Counted from the stretch's first letter, positions 43,557 through 53,700 are shown. The stretch: DNA of 64,000 nucleotides from Herminiimonas arsenicoxydans (GCA_000026125.1 CU207211.1:3038001-3102000); one strand, 5' to 3'. Made by a program: numbers and translations. Notes: generated by a model from the sequence alone, not told the origin.

Positions 43557-45221
43557 TCAGGCGACGCATGCATTCAATGTTTGCAGCAGCAAGTCTTGCG
43601 GCACGGACATGATGATGGATGTTCCCAAGGGCTTGAGCAGTATGAACTTGATGGCGCCGCCTTCGTTTTTCTTGTCGACTTCCATCAACTCCAGCCAGCG
43701 CGCAACGCCCAGATCCGGCGCAACCGTAGGCAATCCTGCCGCCTTCACGACCGCGACGATGCGCTCTTTTGAGCGAGCATCGATAAAGCCCAGGCGCTGC
43801 GACAGATCCGCTGCCATCACCATGCCGCAACCGACCGCTTCGCCATGCAGCCAGACGCCGTAGCCCATGCCGGCTTCAATCGCGTGGCCGAAGGTGTGGC
43901 CGAAATTCAGGATCGCGCGCAAGCCGCCTTCGCGCTCGTCCTGGCGCACTACATCAGCCTTGATTTCGCACGAACGCTTGATCGCATATGCCAAAGCATC
44001 TGCATCTTTTGCAACGAGTTTCGCGATATTCGCTTCTATCCAGTCGAAGAATGGCGCATCGATGATCGCACCATGCTTGATCACTTCCGACAAGCCGGCC
44101 GACAATTCACGTGCCGGCAAGGTATTCAAGGTCGAGGTATCGGCGATCACCGCTTGCGGCTGATAAAAAGCGCCGATCATATTCTTGCCGAGCGGATGAT
44201 TGATCCCGGTTTTTCCGCCGACGGATGAATCGACTTGCGACAGCAAGGTGGTGGGCACCTGGATAAATGGCACGCCGCGCATGTACGCTGCTGCGGCAAA
44301 CCCGGTCATATCTCCGATCACACCGCCGCCCAAAGCAATCAGCGTAGTTTTCCGATCGCATTTTTCTGCCAGCAGGACATCAAACACTTTCATCAGATTG
44401 GCCCAGTTTTTTTCTTCCTCGCCATCCGGCAAAACAATCTGCGTAACGTGCTTGCCGGCCGCTTCCAGCGTGGCAGTCAAACGGTCGAGATACAGGGGCG
44501 CAACAACTGTGTTGGTGACAATGGCGACGCGCGCGCCCGGGATGTGCGCGGCAACTACCGTTTGGTCGTCGAGCAGAGCCTGCCCGATGCTGATGGGATA
44601 ACTGCGTGCGCCTAAATCAACGTACAGGGTATGAGAAGCGGAAAGCTGTGGCATGGGGTGCTTTGATAATAAATCTTGTTGCAATGATACAGCCGTAGCG
44701 CTCTGCGTATGCTCCGGCCCCAACTGCGCCAGGATCGATTGCATCAAAAATTGTACGTTAGGCCGACCGGTATCGATCACGATGTCGGCGATTTCATTGT
44801 AGAGCGGTTCGCGGATACGCGACAATTCCTCGAGAGTCTTGCGTGGATCGCCGGTCTGCAGCAGCGGACGGTTCTTGTCGTGGCTGGTGCGCTGCAAAAG
44901 GTTGTTGACGCTGGCACGCAGATAAATGACGGTACCCCGCGACTTGAGATAAGCGCGATTTTCCGCATTCAGGACTGCGCCACCGCCGGTAGCGAGCACG
45001 ATATCCTGTTGCGCGGTCAGATCGCGAATGACTTCCGCTTCACGCTGCCGAAAACTGGCTTCACCCTCAATTTCAAAGATCAAGGGGATAGCTGCGCCGG
45101 TGCGCGCCTCGATTTCGTGGTCGGAATCGATGAACTGCTTGTTCAGCCTTTTTGCCAGCGCGCGACCGACCGTCGTTTTGCCGGCACCCATCAGGCCGAC
45201 CAGAAAAATATTTCCACCCAC
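43557..45221 (-). CDS. aroKB: Fused shikimate kinase / 3-dehydroquinate synthase
   Basis: A single 554-codon frame encodes AroK (1-170) and AroB (about 190-554), which catalyse two steps of the shikimate pathway. The kinase part has Walker [12 protein letters not shown] (9-19), the [10 protein letters not shown] acceptor site and ATGGGAV. The synthase part has [33 protein letters not shown] and [12 protein letters not shown] with metal-binding His residues. A linker (about 170-190) holds Met190, from which a separate AroB could start, but no ribosome site precedes it. The start codon is GTG at 45221. The genes are usually separate in this order; here no stop or frameshift separates them. Confidence 0.95.
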   Translation of the reverse strand: MGGNIFLVGLMGAGKTTVGRALAKRLNKQFIDSDHEIEARTGAAIPLIFEIEGEASFRQREAEVIRDLTAQQDIVLATGGGAVLNAENRAYLKSRGTVIYLRASVNNLLQRTSHDKNRPLLQTGDPRKTLEELSRIREPLYNEIADIVIDTGRPNVQFLMQSILAQLGPEHTQSATAVSLQQDLLSKHPMPQLSASHTLYVDLGARSYPISIGQALLDDQTVVAAHIPGARVAIVTNTVVAPLYLDRLTATLEAAGKHVTQIVLPDGEEEKNWANLMKVFDVLLAEKCDRKTTLIALGGGVIGDMTGFAAAAYMRGVPFIQVPTTLLSQVDSSVGGKTGINHPLGKNMIGAFYQPQAVIADTSTLNTLPARELSAGLSEVIKHGAIIDAPFFDWIEANIAKLVAKDADALAYAIKRSCEIKADVVRQDEREGGLRAILNFGHTFGHAIEAGMGYGVWLHGEAVGCGMVMAADLSQRLGFIDARSKERIVAVVKAAGLPTVAPDLGVARWLELMEVDKKNEGGAIKFILLKPLGTSIIMSVPQDLLLQTLNACVA

Positions 45222-45283
45222 GTTTTACAAACTCTTTCTAAGCAGGTGCAGCAGCCGGAATGGCTCTGCCCACACCCGGCATC

Positions 45284-47377
45284 CTACCTGATTGACACCT
45301 TGTCGTTGAGGATTTTAGGTGTCAGGAAAATCAGTAATTCTGTTTTGTCATTGGTACGACCTGTCGTTTTGAACAGATTTCCCAGTACCGGAATATCGCC
45401 AAAGAACGGTACTTTTGAAACCGAATCACGTTCGGTCTGCTGAAAAATACCGCCGATCACCACCGTGCCGCCGTTATCGATCAACACCTGGGTTTTGACA
45501 TGCTTGGTGTCGATGGCAAAACCCGAGCGCGTTTCCACGCCGACACTGTCTTTATTGACATCAACGTCCAGGATGACATTGCCGTCCGGCGTGATTTGCG
45601 GCGTCACTTCCAGTCTCAAGTTTGCTTTTCTGAATGAAACACTGGTTGCACCGCTGCTGGTCGCCTGTTGATAAGGCAGCTCGGTTCCCTGCTCGATCAG
45701 GGCTTTCAACTGGTCGGCAGTAATCACGCGCGGGCTGGAAATAATTTTCCCTTTGCCGTCTGCTTCCAATGCCGACAATTCAAGGCCGATGAATCTTGTT
45801 GCCGCCGCATTGAACAAGGTTAATGCGACCGAACCTGGCGTATTGCCGTTGAGAGGCGAAGCCGGCAAATTTACTGCGTTGCCATTTACTGTTTGCAAAT
45901 TCGTCAAATTGAGACCGGGCGCGCTTGCATCGGCATTCTGCTGACCGCCTACTTCAAGAATGTTATTACGCCCGCGCTGCAGGCCGAAACCCAGCTTGAC
46001 ACCCAGACTGCTGCTGAATTTGTCATCCGCTTCCACGATCCGCGCTTCAATCATGACTTGACGGCTTGCCACGTCGGTTTTCAGCACGAGGGCACGAATT
46101 TCTTCCAGCTTGGATGGAATATCGGTAATAAATAATTGATTGGTACGCGGATCGACGACTGCGCTACCGCGCTTGCTCAGAATACTGCGGCTGCCTCCAC
46201 CGCTGTTATCAATGCCGAATACCTGCTTGAACGACTCCGCCTTTTGATAGTTCAGCTGGAATGTCTCCGTCCTTACCGGTTCCAGTTCGGCAATTTGCGC
46301 ACGCTGTTCCAGCTCCAGTTTTTCCTTGGTCAACAATTCGTCGCGCGGCGCAATCCAGATCACAGAGCCGTTCTTGCGCATATCCAGACCCTTGGCCTGC
46401 ATCACGATATCGAGCGCCTGATCCCACGGTACATCTTTCAGACGTAAAGTCAGGTTGCCGCTGACGGTGTCGCTGGTAATGATATTCAGACCGGTGAAAT
46501 CGGCAATCACCTGCAGCACTGCCCGCACTTCCACATTCTGGAAATTCAGCGACAGTTTTTCACCGCGATAATCGCGCACGCCCAAGCCCAGCTTGTTCGG
46601 CTCTTCCTTCAGTGGTTTGACTTCGATCACCAATTGCGTATCGCTTTGATAGGCGCTGTGCTCCCACGCACCTTTGGGTTCTATCGTCATCCGCACATTT
46701 TCGCCCTGCTGCTGCGTGGTGACAAGATTGACCGGCGTGCCGAAATCGGCGACGTCCAGACGACGGCGCAACACATCCGGCAGCGTGGCCTTCATGAAAT
46801 CGACTTCGAGCTTCTTGCCCTGCTGACGCACATCTACTGCAATTTGATTGTTTGGCAAATCGACCACGATCCGCCCTTCGCCATTATTGCCGCGACGGAA
46901 ATCGATATCACGCAAGGCCTGGCTTCCAGCGCCGGCATACGTTTGCGCATTAGCGACGGGCAGACCGGCTGCATTGACAGCAGTCGCCACGCCGCCAGTA
47001 CCGTCTATCGTGACGATCACGGTATTGCCATCTATCACGGTGGCGTAATTCAATGTGCGCGTCAAATTGAAAACCAGACGGGAACGATCGCCGGCCTGCA
47101 CCACATTGACATTGCGTACATCGCCCAGACCGATATCCTGCACACCCTTGCCGGTCGCATTTGCGGTACCTGCAAAATCCAGTGCGATACGTGCGGGATT
47201 GGTGATGGAGAATCCGATGGGCGCCTTGCTCGGTGGATTTTTCAGCGCCACTTTCACGACGACATTCGAGCCCTGCTGATTGGCCGTAATGGATTGAATC
47301 GCATTTTCCTGCGCCGTTGCGGCGCCACACATCATGACGAGATAGATGAACGCACACGTACGCTGTATTTTTTGCAT
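45284..47377 (-). CDS. pilQ: Type IV pilus secretin PilQ
   Basis: This 697-residue protein forms the outer-membrane gate for the pilus. It has a signal peptide, two AMIN domains (about 25-260) that bind peptidoglycan, a secretin N0/N1 region (GLGVRDYRGEKLSLNFQNVEVRAVL) and the C-terminal secretin domain with VPFFGDIPVLGNLFK and TELLIFLTP. I prefer ATG 47377, which has aggga five bases upstream and a normal signal peptide. The ATG at 47419 overlaps the pilP stop and adds 14 residues. It is the last of pilMNOPQ, 62 bases before aroKB. Confidence 0.96.
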   Translation of the reverse strand: MQKIQRTCAFIYLVMMCGAATAQENAIQSITANQQGSNVVVKVALKNPPSKAPIGFSITNPARIALDFAGTANATGKGVQDIGLGDVRNVNVVQAGDRSRLVFNLTRTLNYATVIDGNTVIVTIDGTGGVATAVNAAGLPVANAQTYAGAGSQALRDIDFRRGNNGEGRIVVDLPNNQIAVDVRQQGKKLEVDFMKATLPDVLRRRLDVADFGTPVNLVTTQQQGENVRMTIEPKGAWEHSAYQSDTQLVIEVKPLKEEPNKLGLGVRDYRGEKLSLNFQNVEVRAVLQVIADFTGLNIITSDTVSGNLTLRLKDVPWDQALDIVMQAKGLDMRKNGSVIWIAPRDELLTKEKLELEQRAQIAELEPVRTETFQLNYQKAESFKQVFGIDNSGGGSRSILSKRGSAVVDPRTNQLFITDIPSKLEEIRALVLKTDVASRQVMIEARIVEADDKFSSSLGVKLGFGLQRGRNNILEVGGQQNADASAPGLNLTNLQTVNGNAVNLPASPLNGNTPGSVALTLFNAAATRFIGLELSALEADGKGKIISSPRVITADQLKALIEQGTELPYQQATSSGATSVSFRKANLRLEVTPQITPDGNVILDVDVNKDSVGVETRSGFAIDTKHVKTQVLIDNGGTVVIGGIFQQTERDSVSKVPFFGDIPVLGNLFKTTGRTNDKTELLIFLTPKILNDKVSIR

Positions 47378-47415
47378 GATTCCCTGCGGGCTTTTGAATT
47401 GTTTATGATGCGCCA

Positions 47416-47955
47416 TCATTTTTGCGTCTCCTGCAACTCCAGCTTGGCTTCACGTTCGACCCATTCGCCGGACGCGTCTTGAACGATTTCCTTCAGTTCC
47501 ACTTCGGTATCAGTAATCTTGACGACCATCCCAAGATTCTGTCCGATGTAGTTCCCCACCTTGACTTGAAACACGGATTTGTCGGCCTGCAACAAGGCAA
47601 AGGTCAAACCCGGTTTGGCCAGCGTACCGACCATGCGCAGGTTATCGAGCGGATAGCTTTCAAGGGCTTCGCGACGACGATCCAGGTCGGGGCGGATAGT
47701 GCCCGTGTCTTTCTTTGCCTTGGCCAAAGCGACTGCCAGCTTGTTCGTGCTGTACGGATCTTCGCGACCCTTGGCGTCATAAGTGAAGGGCGTAAATTTT
47801 TTCGGCTCGGACAAAGGCTTGATCGACACTCTGGTTTGCTGCCTGACCTCTTTCATCCACTGGCTGACATCCTGTATCCCGCCATCACCACAGCCGGACA
47901 GACTGATCAAAAGCAGGCCGGGCAAGCCGAAACGAATCAAATGAACGCTCTTCAT
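47416..47955 (-). CDS. pilP: Pilus assembly lipoprotein PilP
   Basis: This 179-residue lipoprotein has a signal sequence with lipobox LSGC (Cys at about 22) and then a disordered stretch and the PilP beta-sandwich (MVGTLAKPGLTFALLQAD, VKVGNYIGQNLGMVVKITD). It links the inner-membrane PilMNO complex to PilQ. Start and stop overlap pilO and the upstream pilQ start by four bases each. Confidence 0.96.
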   Translation of the reverse strand: MKSVHLIRFGLPGLLLISLSGCGDGGIQDVSQWMKEVRQQTRVSIKPLSEPKKFTPFTYDAKGREDPYSTNKLAVALAKAKKDTGTIRPDLDRRREALESYPLDNLRMVGTLAKPGLTFALLQADKSVFQVKVGNYIGQNLGMVVKITDTEVELKEIVQDASGEWVEREAKLELQETQK

Positions 47956-48611
47956 TTTTTGCCACCTTTTTTCGCTCCTGCAGCAGCTTTTCTTTGTGCG
48001 GCTACTTCTTCGTCATCCAGATAACGGAAAGTCTTGGCCACGGCATCCAGTGTCAAGGTATTGTCTTTTGCCACCACCAGATTCATTTTATTCAAGGTCA
48101 CGATACGCGGCAGATTGGCAATGTCGCTAGTGAATGCGCCCACATCATGGTAGTGACCGCTCACCTTGATATCGATGGGCAATTCTGCGTAGTAATCCCT
48201 GACGATAACCTGTCCCGGTTTGAAGAGCTCGAATTGCAAACCGCGACCCAGGCCTGCCTGATTGATGTCGGACAGCAAGGCATCCATTTCCGCCTTGCTT
48301 GGCAATTGCTTCTCCAGGGTCGCCACATACTCGTTTACCTGTTCTTTTTGTTTGCGCAAACCGTCCAGATTGACCGCTTGCTGCACCTTTATCTTGTAGG
48401 CGTCTTTCAAGGTAAGCTCTTCCGCCGCCGCGCGGTCCAGCTCCTCCAGTTGCTCGCTCCAATAAAAAAACCAGCCTATGCCGAGCACGGCAATCAACAC
48501 ACCCAAGGCGCACAACATGCGCGGGAAAATAGGCCATTGCCCTGGATGCAAGCCATTCAGGTCGCGAAACTGCGCACTGACCGACTCGCCGATATTTTTC
48601 AGATCTGCCAT
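47952..48611 (-). CDS. pilO: Pilus assembly protein PilO
   Basis: This 219-residue bitopic inner-membrane protein has one helix (about 32-52), a coiled-coil part (about 60-105) and a ferredoxin-like periplasmic domain. It pairs with PilN to form the alignment complex. It is 15 bases after pilN and overlaps pilP by four bases. Confidence 0.95.
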   Translation of the reverse strand: MADLKNIGESVSAQFRDLNGLHPGQWPIFPRMLCALGVLIAVLGIGWFFYWSEQLEELDRAAAEELTLKDAYKIKVQQAVNLDGLRKQKEQVNEYVATLEKQLPSKAEMDALLSDINQAGLGRGLQFELFKPGQVIVRDYYAELPIDIKVSGHYHDVGAFTSDIANLPRIVTLNKMNLVVAKDNTLTLDAVAKTFRYLDDEEVAAQRKAAAGAKKGGKK

Positions 48612-48626
48612 GGTGCTGGTCTCATA

Positions 48627-49250
48627 TCAGTGTTTGTTCGGGATGGCATGCGGCGCAGGCGCCTTTGCATCTGCCGCCGGCACGTCGTTATCTCGCGGAC
48701 GCTTGATACCCGCATTGATGGTGAATTCAAATACCCTTTTGGCATCTTTCCCCTGCCCAACGCCAGTCGAACGAATTTCTATCAGATCAGGACGCTCCAG
48801 CCACGGCGAATGATTGCCAAGATTGCGCAACAATTCGGAAACCCGTTCATTGGATTGCGCATAGCCATTGAGCAACACGCGCTGCCCATCCTGCTTGAAG
48901 GATTTGAGGTAGACGCCTTCCGGCACTTGTTGCGCCAACTCATCCATCAGATAGACGGGCTGATTGCGATCGCTCTGCAAATCTTCTACCGCCTGCTGTC
49001 GTGCTTTCAGCGCTTCAATTTCCTGCTTCAGGCTGGCAACTTCCTTGATCTCGCCATCCAGTCGCGTATTTTCATTTTTAATGAACGTGTTGCGTTGTTC
49101 CTGGTCGGAAATCGCATTGGCAAAATACGCTCCTACCGCGATCACGATCAATGCGCCCACGATTGCACTTAACAACAGCAGTCCAACAAAATCCTTTTTA
49201 CGCTGCTTGCGTCTTTCCTCCCGGTGCGGGAGCAGATTGATTCTGATCAT
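48627..49250 (-). CDS. pilN: Pilus assembly protein PilN
   Basis: This 207-residue inner-membrane protein begins with MIRINLLPHREERRKQRKK, the conserved cytosolic peptide that docks into PilM. A membrane helix (about 23-43), coiled coil and periplasmic domain follow. It starts at the pilM stop (ATG/TGA overlap), so stoichiometric expression with PilM is likely. Confidence 0.97.
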   Translation of the reverse strand: MIRINLLPHREERRKQRKKDFVGLLLLSAIVGALIVIAVGAYFANAISDQEQRNTFIKNENTRLDGEIKEVASLKQEIEALKARQQAVEDLQSDRNQPVYLMDELAQQVPEGVYLKSFKQDGQRVLLNGYAQSNERVSELLRNLGNHSPWLERPDLIEIRSTGVGQGKDAKRVFEFTINAGIKRPRDNDVPAADAKAPAPHAIPNKH

Positions 49251-50329
49251 CAGTCAAACCTCCGCATCGCCAGCCCGCATGCGACCAGATAGGCTGGCGC
49301 CTCGATACGCAACTGTTTTTCGCGCACGTTCGGGCCGAGTTGCATGCCTTTGAAGGGACTCACGACAGAAGTCGACAACTTGGTGCGATTGGCAATCATG
49401 TCCACCATGCCCGGGATGATGGCGCAGCCGCCGGCAAGGAATAGTTGATCTATGCGTGTATAAGGCGTGGAAGTGAAGAAAAATTGAATTGCGCGTGTCA
49501 CTTCGAGTGCCGCATTTTCCAGGAAGGGCTCCAGGATGTCGCTCTGATAACCATCAGGCAAATCGCCCATCTTCTTCTTGATTTCAGCCTCTTCGTACGA
49601 CAAACCGTAGGTACGGACGATATCTTGCGTCAGTTGATGGCCGCCGAATGGTTGTTCACGCTCGTAAATCAATTGCCCATCCAGCAAAATGGAAATGTGC
49701 GTCACCTGCGCGCCGATCTGGAACAAACCCAGAATCTGGCCTTTGCCGGCGTTCGGCAATTGCCGGGTAATACGCTCGATTGCAGCGCGCGCCGCATACG
49801 ATTCGATATCCATGACAGTCGGTGTGATGCCGGCAGCTTCGGCGACCGCTACCCGATCTTCCACTTTTTCCTTGCGTGTTGCCGCCAGCATGACTTCGAC
49901 ATCTTCCGGCGAATTTTCCACCGGGCCGATGACATCGAAATCCAAACGTACTTCATCCAGCGCAAAGGGGATGTATTGGCTGGCTTCGGTTTCCACCTGC
50001 AGCTCCAGACTCTCCTCGGACAGGCCGCTCGGAAGAATGATTTTTTTGGTGATGACGGAGGCAGGAGGCATGCCCATCGCCGCAAACTTGGCGCGAGTGC
50101 CGCTCTTTTTCCACACACGATGTACAGCATCCGAAACCTGATCGATATTTTCGATGTTGCCGTCAACCACCGCGCCACGTGCCAGCGGTTCGGAAGCGAA
50201 GCATTCGAGGCGCAATTCGCCTTTCCCGACCTCGGATAGCTCAACGAGTTTTACCCCGGAACTACTAATGTCCAGGCCAATCAGCGGCGGATTCTTTTTG
50301 CCGAATAAGGAGCCAAAATCTAAAGCCAA
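49250..50329 (-). CDS. pilM: Pilus assembly ATPase-like protein PilM
   Basis: This 359-residue cytosolic protein has the actin-like fold of PilM/FtsA: PLIGLDISSSGVKLVEL at the N-terminus, a central subdomain and AGGCAIIPGMVDMIANR near residue 300. It binds the PilN N-terminus. The start is TTG 50329, with ggaga eight bases upstream. It is first in the pilMNOPQ operon and divergent from mrcA. A tatact and a ttgaca lie upstream, but the spacing is 21 bp, longer than ideal. Confidence 0.95.
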   Translation of the reverse strand: MALDFGSLFGKKNPPLIGLDISSSGVKLVELSEVGKGELRLECFASEPLARGAVVDGNIENIDQVSDAVHRVWKKSGTRAKFAAMGMPPASVITKKIILPSGLSEESLELQVETEASQYIPFALDEVRLDFDVIGPVENSPEDVEVMLAATRKEKVEDRVAVAEAAGITPTVMDIESYAARAAIERITRQLPNAGKGQILGLFQIGAQVTHISILLDGQLIYEREQPFGGHQLTQDIVRTYGLSYEEAEIKKKMGDLPDGYQSDILEPFLENAALEVTRAIQFFFTSTPYTRIDQLFLAGGCAIIPGMVDMIANRTKLSTSVVSPFKGMQLGPNVREKQLRIEAPAYLVACGLAMRRFD

Positions 50330-50660
50330 GGGCAGTTCTCCCCAAAAACGTTATTAGTATATGAACGCGACGCCGTTTAGCTTGTCAAAAACTCGAGCAC
50401 ATTAAAAATGTGGAGACACTTGGTAAAAATGTGTTTAAAAACGTGCATTTAGGACACATTGATAAAACGTTACATTAAATCGTAGCAACAAGCCTCCAAA
50501 AGTGTAAAGCAATTTCCACAAAGTAATTTGCAAATCCGTTGCCAAAAATCCACGCGACGTACGGGATGCTGTAATTACTGCTGTTTCTTGGTTACAAACA
50601 TGCTCGCATGCAGCAGACAGCTATAATGGCGCGGATATTTACCCTCACTTTTCTTTCTGC
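50330..50660. promoter_or_regulatory. Divergent pilM/mrcA promoter region with short direct repeats
   Basis: This 331-base AT-rich region holds a tataat -10 element for mrcA (50622-50627, about 34 bases before its ATG; no good -35), minus-strand ttgaca (50383-50388) and tatact (50356-50361) for pilM, and three direct copies of taaaaa(t/c)gtg at 50403-50412, 50424-50433 and 50436-50445. No coding or RNA gene is evident. Confidence 0.55.
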
Positions 50661-53012
50661 ATGGCTTCCAAACAACCCTCGTCCGGCAGTACCCCCTCCA
50701 AGTCTCCAAAACGCATTTCCAGCACTGTCTTAAGAGCCGGACTCGGTTTTGTCGGCCTGCTTTTCGGCCTGGGCGTGATCGGCGCCCTGATCCTGTTTTT
50801 TGCGCTGGCCATGGCCTATCCGAATTTGCCCGCGCTGGATTCGCTGACGGATTACCGGCCGAAAATACCACTGCGCATTTTCTCTGCCGATAATGTATTG
50901 ATAGGTGAATTCGGCGAAGAACGCCGCAATCTGGTTCACATCAAGGAAATTCCGGACATCATGAAAAAAGCCGTGCTGGCGATTGAAGATGATCGCTTTT
51001 TCGAACATGGCGGTGTCGATTATGTCGGCATAGTGCGGGCAGCCGTGCACAACCTCAGCGGCGGCGCACGGCAAGGTGCGTCGACTATTACGCAGCAAGT
51101 CGCACGGAATTTCTTCCTCTCCAGCGAACAAACTCTCAAGCGCAAGATTTATGAGGTGCTGCTGGCATGGAAGATAGAAAAAAACCTGTCCAAGGATCAG
51201 ATCCTCGAGGTCTACATGAACCAGATTTATCTGGGGCAGCGCGCATACGGTTTTTCTTCTGCGGCACAAATCTATTACGGCAAAAAACTGCAGAACATCA
51301 CCATCGCCGAAGCAGCGATGCTGGCCGGTTTGCCGAAAGCGCCTTCGGCCTACAACCCTGTCGTCAATCCGAAGCGCGCACGCGCACGCCAGCAATATAT
51401 TCTGCAGCGCATGCGCCAGCTTGGCTATATCAGTGAAGCGGAATTCAATCAGGCCAAGGATGAAGAGCTCAAGATCAAGACCAACAGCAGCGAATTCGGC
51501 GTACATGCCGAATATGTCGCTGAAATGACGCGCCAACTGGTCTACGATCAGTTCAAGGAAGAAACCTACACACGCGGCTTGAACGTTTTCACCACCATTA
51601 CCAAGGCTGATCAGGATGCCGCCTATCTCGCCGTACGCAAGGGCGTGATGGATTACGAAAAACGTCATGGCTATCGCGGACCGGAAAATTACATCGAAAT
51701 TCCGGACAACAAGGAAGAAGCGGAAGACGCCATTGAAGTTGAGCTGGCCAGCCATCCCGATAGCGATGATCTGGTTGCAGCAGTGGTGCTGGATGCCACG
51801 CCGCAGTTGGTCACTGCCGTACTGGTATCGGGTGAAGAAATCAAGATTGAAGGCGCCGGCCTGACCTTCGCTGCGAACCTGCTCAGCGCCAAGGCGCCGC
51901 CCAACAAGCGCATCAAGCGCGGCGCGGTGATTCGTGTGATGCAGGAAGGAAAAAACTGGAGCGTGATCCAGATGCCGGAAGTGCAATCGGCATTCGTGGC
52001 GGCCAATACCGACGATGGCGCAATCCGCGCCCTGGTCGGCGGTTTCGACTTCAACCGCAACAAGTTCAACCACGTCACGCAGGCATGGCGTCAGCCCGGC
52101 TCCTCGTTCAAACCCTTCATTTATTCCGCCTCACTGGAAAAGGGCTTGTCGCCCTCCACCATCATCAACGATGCACCTATCAGTTTCGATGCCGGCCAAA
52201 CCGGCGGCCAGCCGTGGGAACCGAAGAACTACGACGGCAAATACGACGGCCCGATGACGATGCGCAGAGGCCTGACCAAATCGAAGAACATGATTTCGAT
52301 CCGGATTCTGCACAAGATAGGCGCCAAATACGGACAGGAATACATCACCCGTTTCGGCTTCGACGCCGATAAAAATCCGCCTTATCTGACACTGGCGCTC
52401 GGCGCGGGTGCAGTCACGCCGTTGCAAATGGCTGCCGGCTTCGCCGTATTTGCCAATGGCGGCTACAAGATCAACCCTTACCTGATTACCAAAATTACCG
52501 ATGCCAGCGGCAAGCCCTTATCGGAAGTCAATCCCGTCAAGGCCGGCGATGAAGCCAATCGCGTCATCGATGCGCGCAATGCCTTCCTGATGGATAGCAT
52601 GCTGAAAGATGTCGTCACTTCCGGTACTGCCGTCAAGGCCATGGCCTTGAAGCGCACCGATCTGGCAGGCAAAACCGGTACCACCAATGACTCCTTCGAC
52701 GCCTGGTTTGCCGGCTACCATCCGGAAATTGTCGGTATCGCGTGGATAGGTTTCGACCAGCCGAAAAATCTCGGCAACCGTGAAACCGGCGGCGGCCTGG
52801 CATTGCCGATCTGGATCAATTACATGCAAAAAGCGTTGAAAAATGTGCCTACAGTCGAGCGCACCGTACCTGAAGGCATTATTACGGCCAATGGCGACTA
52901 TTTTTACGCTGAAAACCCACCCGGCCTGGGGGTCCGCAATCTGGGCCTCAGCGATGCGCCTGTTCGCGTCAACGAGCCGACCAGGGATGAAGTGAAGAAT
53001 GAATTGTTCTAA
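50661..53012 (+). CDS. mrcA: Penicillin-binding protein 1A
   Basis: This 783-residue bifunctional peptidoglycan synthase has an N-terminal membrane anchor (about 28-50), a GT51 transglycosylase domain (about 75-255; IEDDRFFEHGG catalytic Glu, GASTITQQVARN) and an OB-like insert. The transpeptidase domain (about 430-720) contains SxxK in PGSSFKPF, SKN and KTGT in AGKTGTTNDS. It builds and crosslinks cell wall glycan in the periplasm. It is divergent from pilM, the normal position in this order. Confidence 0.97.
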   Translation: MASKQPSSGSTPSKSPKRISSTVLRAGLGFVGLLFGLGVIGALILFFALAMAYPNLPALDSLTDYRPKIPLRIFSADNVLIGEFGEERRNLVHIKEIPDIMKKAVLAIEDDRFFEHGGVDYVGIVRAAVHNLSGGARQGASTITQQVARNFFLSSEQTLKRKIYEVLLAWKIEKNLSKDQILEVYMNQIYLGQRAYGFSSAAQIYYGKKLQNITIAEAAMLAGLPKAPSAYNPVVNPKRARARQQYILQRMRQLGYISEAEFNQAKDEELKIKTNSSEFGVHAEYVAEMTRQLVYDQFKEETYTRGLNVFTTITKADQDAAYLAVRKGVMDYEKRHGYRGPENYIEIPDNKEEAEDAIEVELASHPDSDDLVAAVVLDATPQLVTAVLVSGEEIKIEGAGLTFAANLLSAKAPPNKRIKRGAVIRVMQEGKNWSVIQMPEVQSAFVAANTDDGAIRALVGGFDFNRNKFNHVTQAWRQPGSSFKPFIYSASLEKGLSPSTIINDAPISFDAGQTGGQPWEPKNYDGKYDGPMTMRRGLTKSKNMISIRILHKIGAKYGQEYITRFGFDADKNPPYLTLALGAGAVTPLQMAAGFAVFANGGYKINPYLITKITDASGKPLSEVNPVKAGDEANRVIDARNAFLMDSMLKDVVTSGTAVKAMALKRTDLAGKTGTTNDSFDAWFAGYHPEIVGIAWIGFDQPKNLGNRETGGGLALPIWINYMQKALKNVPTVERTVPEGIITANGDYFYAENPPGLGVRNLGLSDAPVRVNEPTRDEVKNELF

Positions 53013-53040
53013 TTTCGGCGGCAAGTAACTGACGCAAAAT

Positions 53041-53076
53041 AAAAATCCGGAAGCAGCAAGTGCTTCCCGGATTTTT
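53041..53076. terminator. Bidirectional terminator between mrcA and cyaY
   Basis: The stem aatccgg-aagca / tgctt-c-ccggatt (one bulged C) lies between convergent gene ends, with A-run and T-run flanks. Confidence 0.85.
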
Positions 53077-53091
53077 ATTGGCATTGATGCA

Positions 53092-53430
53092 TTAACCGGC
53101 GTCGCGCAAGACAACCTCGACGCCACCCTGCTGGCTCACCATCTGCGATAAGGCGGCAAACAATTCGGTCGCATCGCGCGTATTCATCCATTGCTCGCCT
53201 TGCGCCTTGAAATGGAAGCCGCCGGATTTCGCTGCTACCCACAACTCCTGCATGGGCGCCTGGCTATTGACGATGATTTTTGTCCCGTTATCGATAAATT
53301 CGATTTCCAGCACATTGCCGCTGCGTGTGCACTCGACATCGAGATCGCTGGTATTGGCCAACTCCTCCAGCGTCGCCTCGATTTGGTCCAAAGTTGCTTC
53401 CGCCTGCTTCAGGAATTCTGATTCGGTCAT
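53092..53430 (-). CDS. cyaY: Frataxin-like protein CyaY
   Basis: This 112-residue cytosolic protein is the bacterial frataxin. It has an acidic N-terminal helix (MTESEFLKQAEATLDQIEATLEELANTSD), a beta-sheet and the conserved ELWVAAKSGGFHF with a Trp. It binds iron and IscS and tunes Fe-S cluster assembly. The ATG at 53430 fits homologues. It is divergent from lptM-lysA, the common Burkholderiales arrangement. Confidence 0.96.
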   Translation of the reverse strand: MTESEFLKQAEATLDQIEATLEELANTSDLDVECTRSGNVLEIEFIDNGTKIIVNSQAPMQELWVAAKSGGFHFKAQGEQWMNTRDATELFAALSQMVSQQGGVEVVLRDAG

Positions 53431-53470
53431 GCTACACTCCAACACGTTTCGTTAAACAGTGATTCTAATC

Positions 53471-53692
53471 GTGAAGTCCCATTCTGGTTTGTCGCGCTTC
53501 GTCGCTTTTTTTGCCCCCCTTGCCGGCGCCCTGTGCATCAGCCTGCTGGCCGGCTGCGGCCAGAAAGGCCCTTTGTACATGCCGCAAGGCCAGCAAGGCT
53601 ACGGCCTTCCACCCGCTCCATCCACCGTGACTGTGCCCGCTAGCACTGCACCGGCCAGCACGGTGCCTGCCAGCTTGCCTGATTCCAAATAA
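53471..53692 (+). CDS. lptM: LPS translocon maturation lipoprotein LptM (YifL-type)
   Basis: This 73-residue lipoprotein starts at GTG 53471. A lipobox LLAGC is followed directly by GQKGPLYMP, the LptM/YifL signature. The tail is a low-complexity Pro/Ala/Ser/Thr stretch. LptM stabilises the oxidised LptD-LptE complex in the outer membrane. It precedes lysA by eight bases, as in many proteobacteria, and probably shares its transcript. Confidence 0.93.
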   Translation: MKSHSGLSRFVAFFAPLAGALCISLLAGCGQKGPLYMPQGQQGYGLPPAPSTVTVPASTAPASTVPASLPDSK

Positions 53693-53700
53693 ATTTCATC

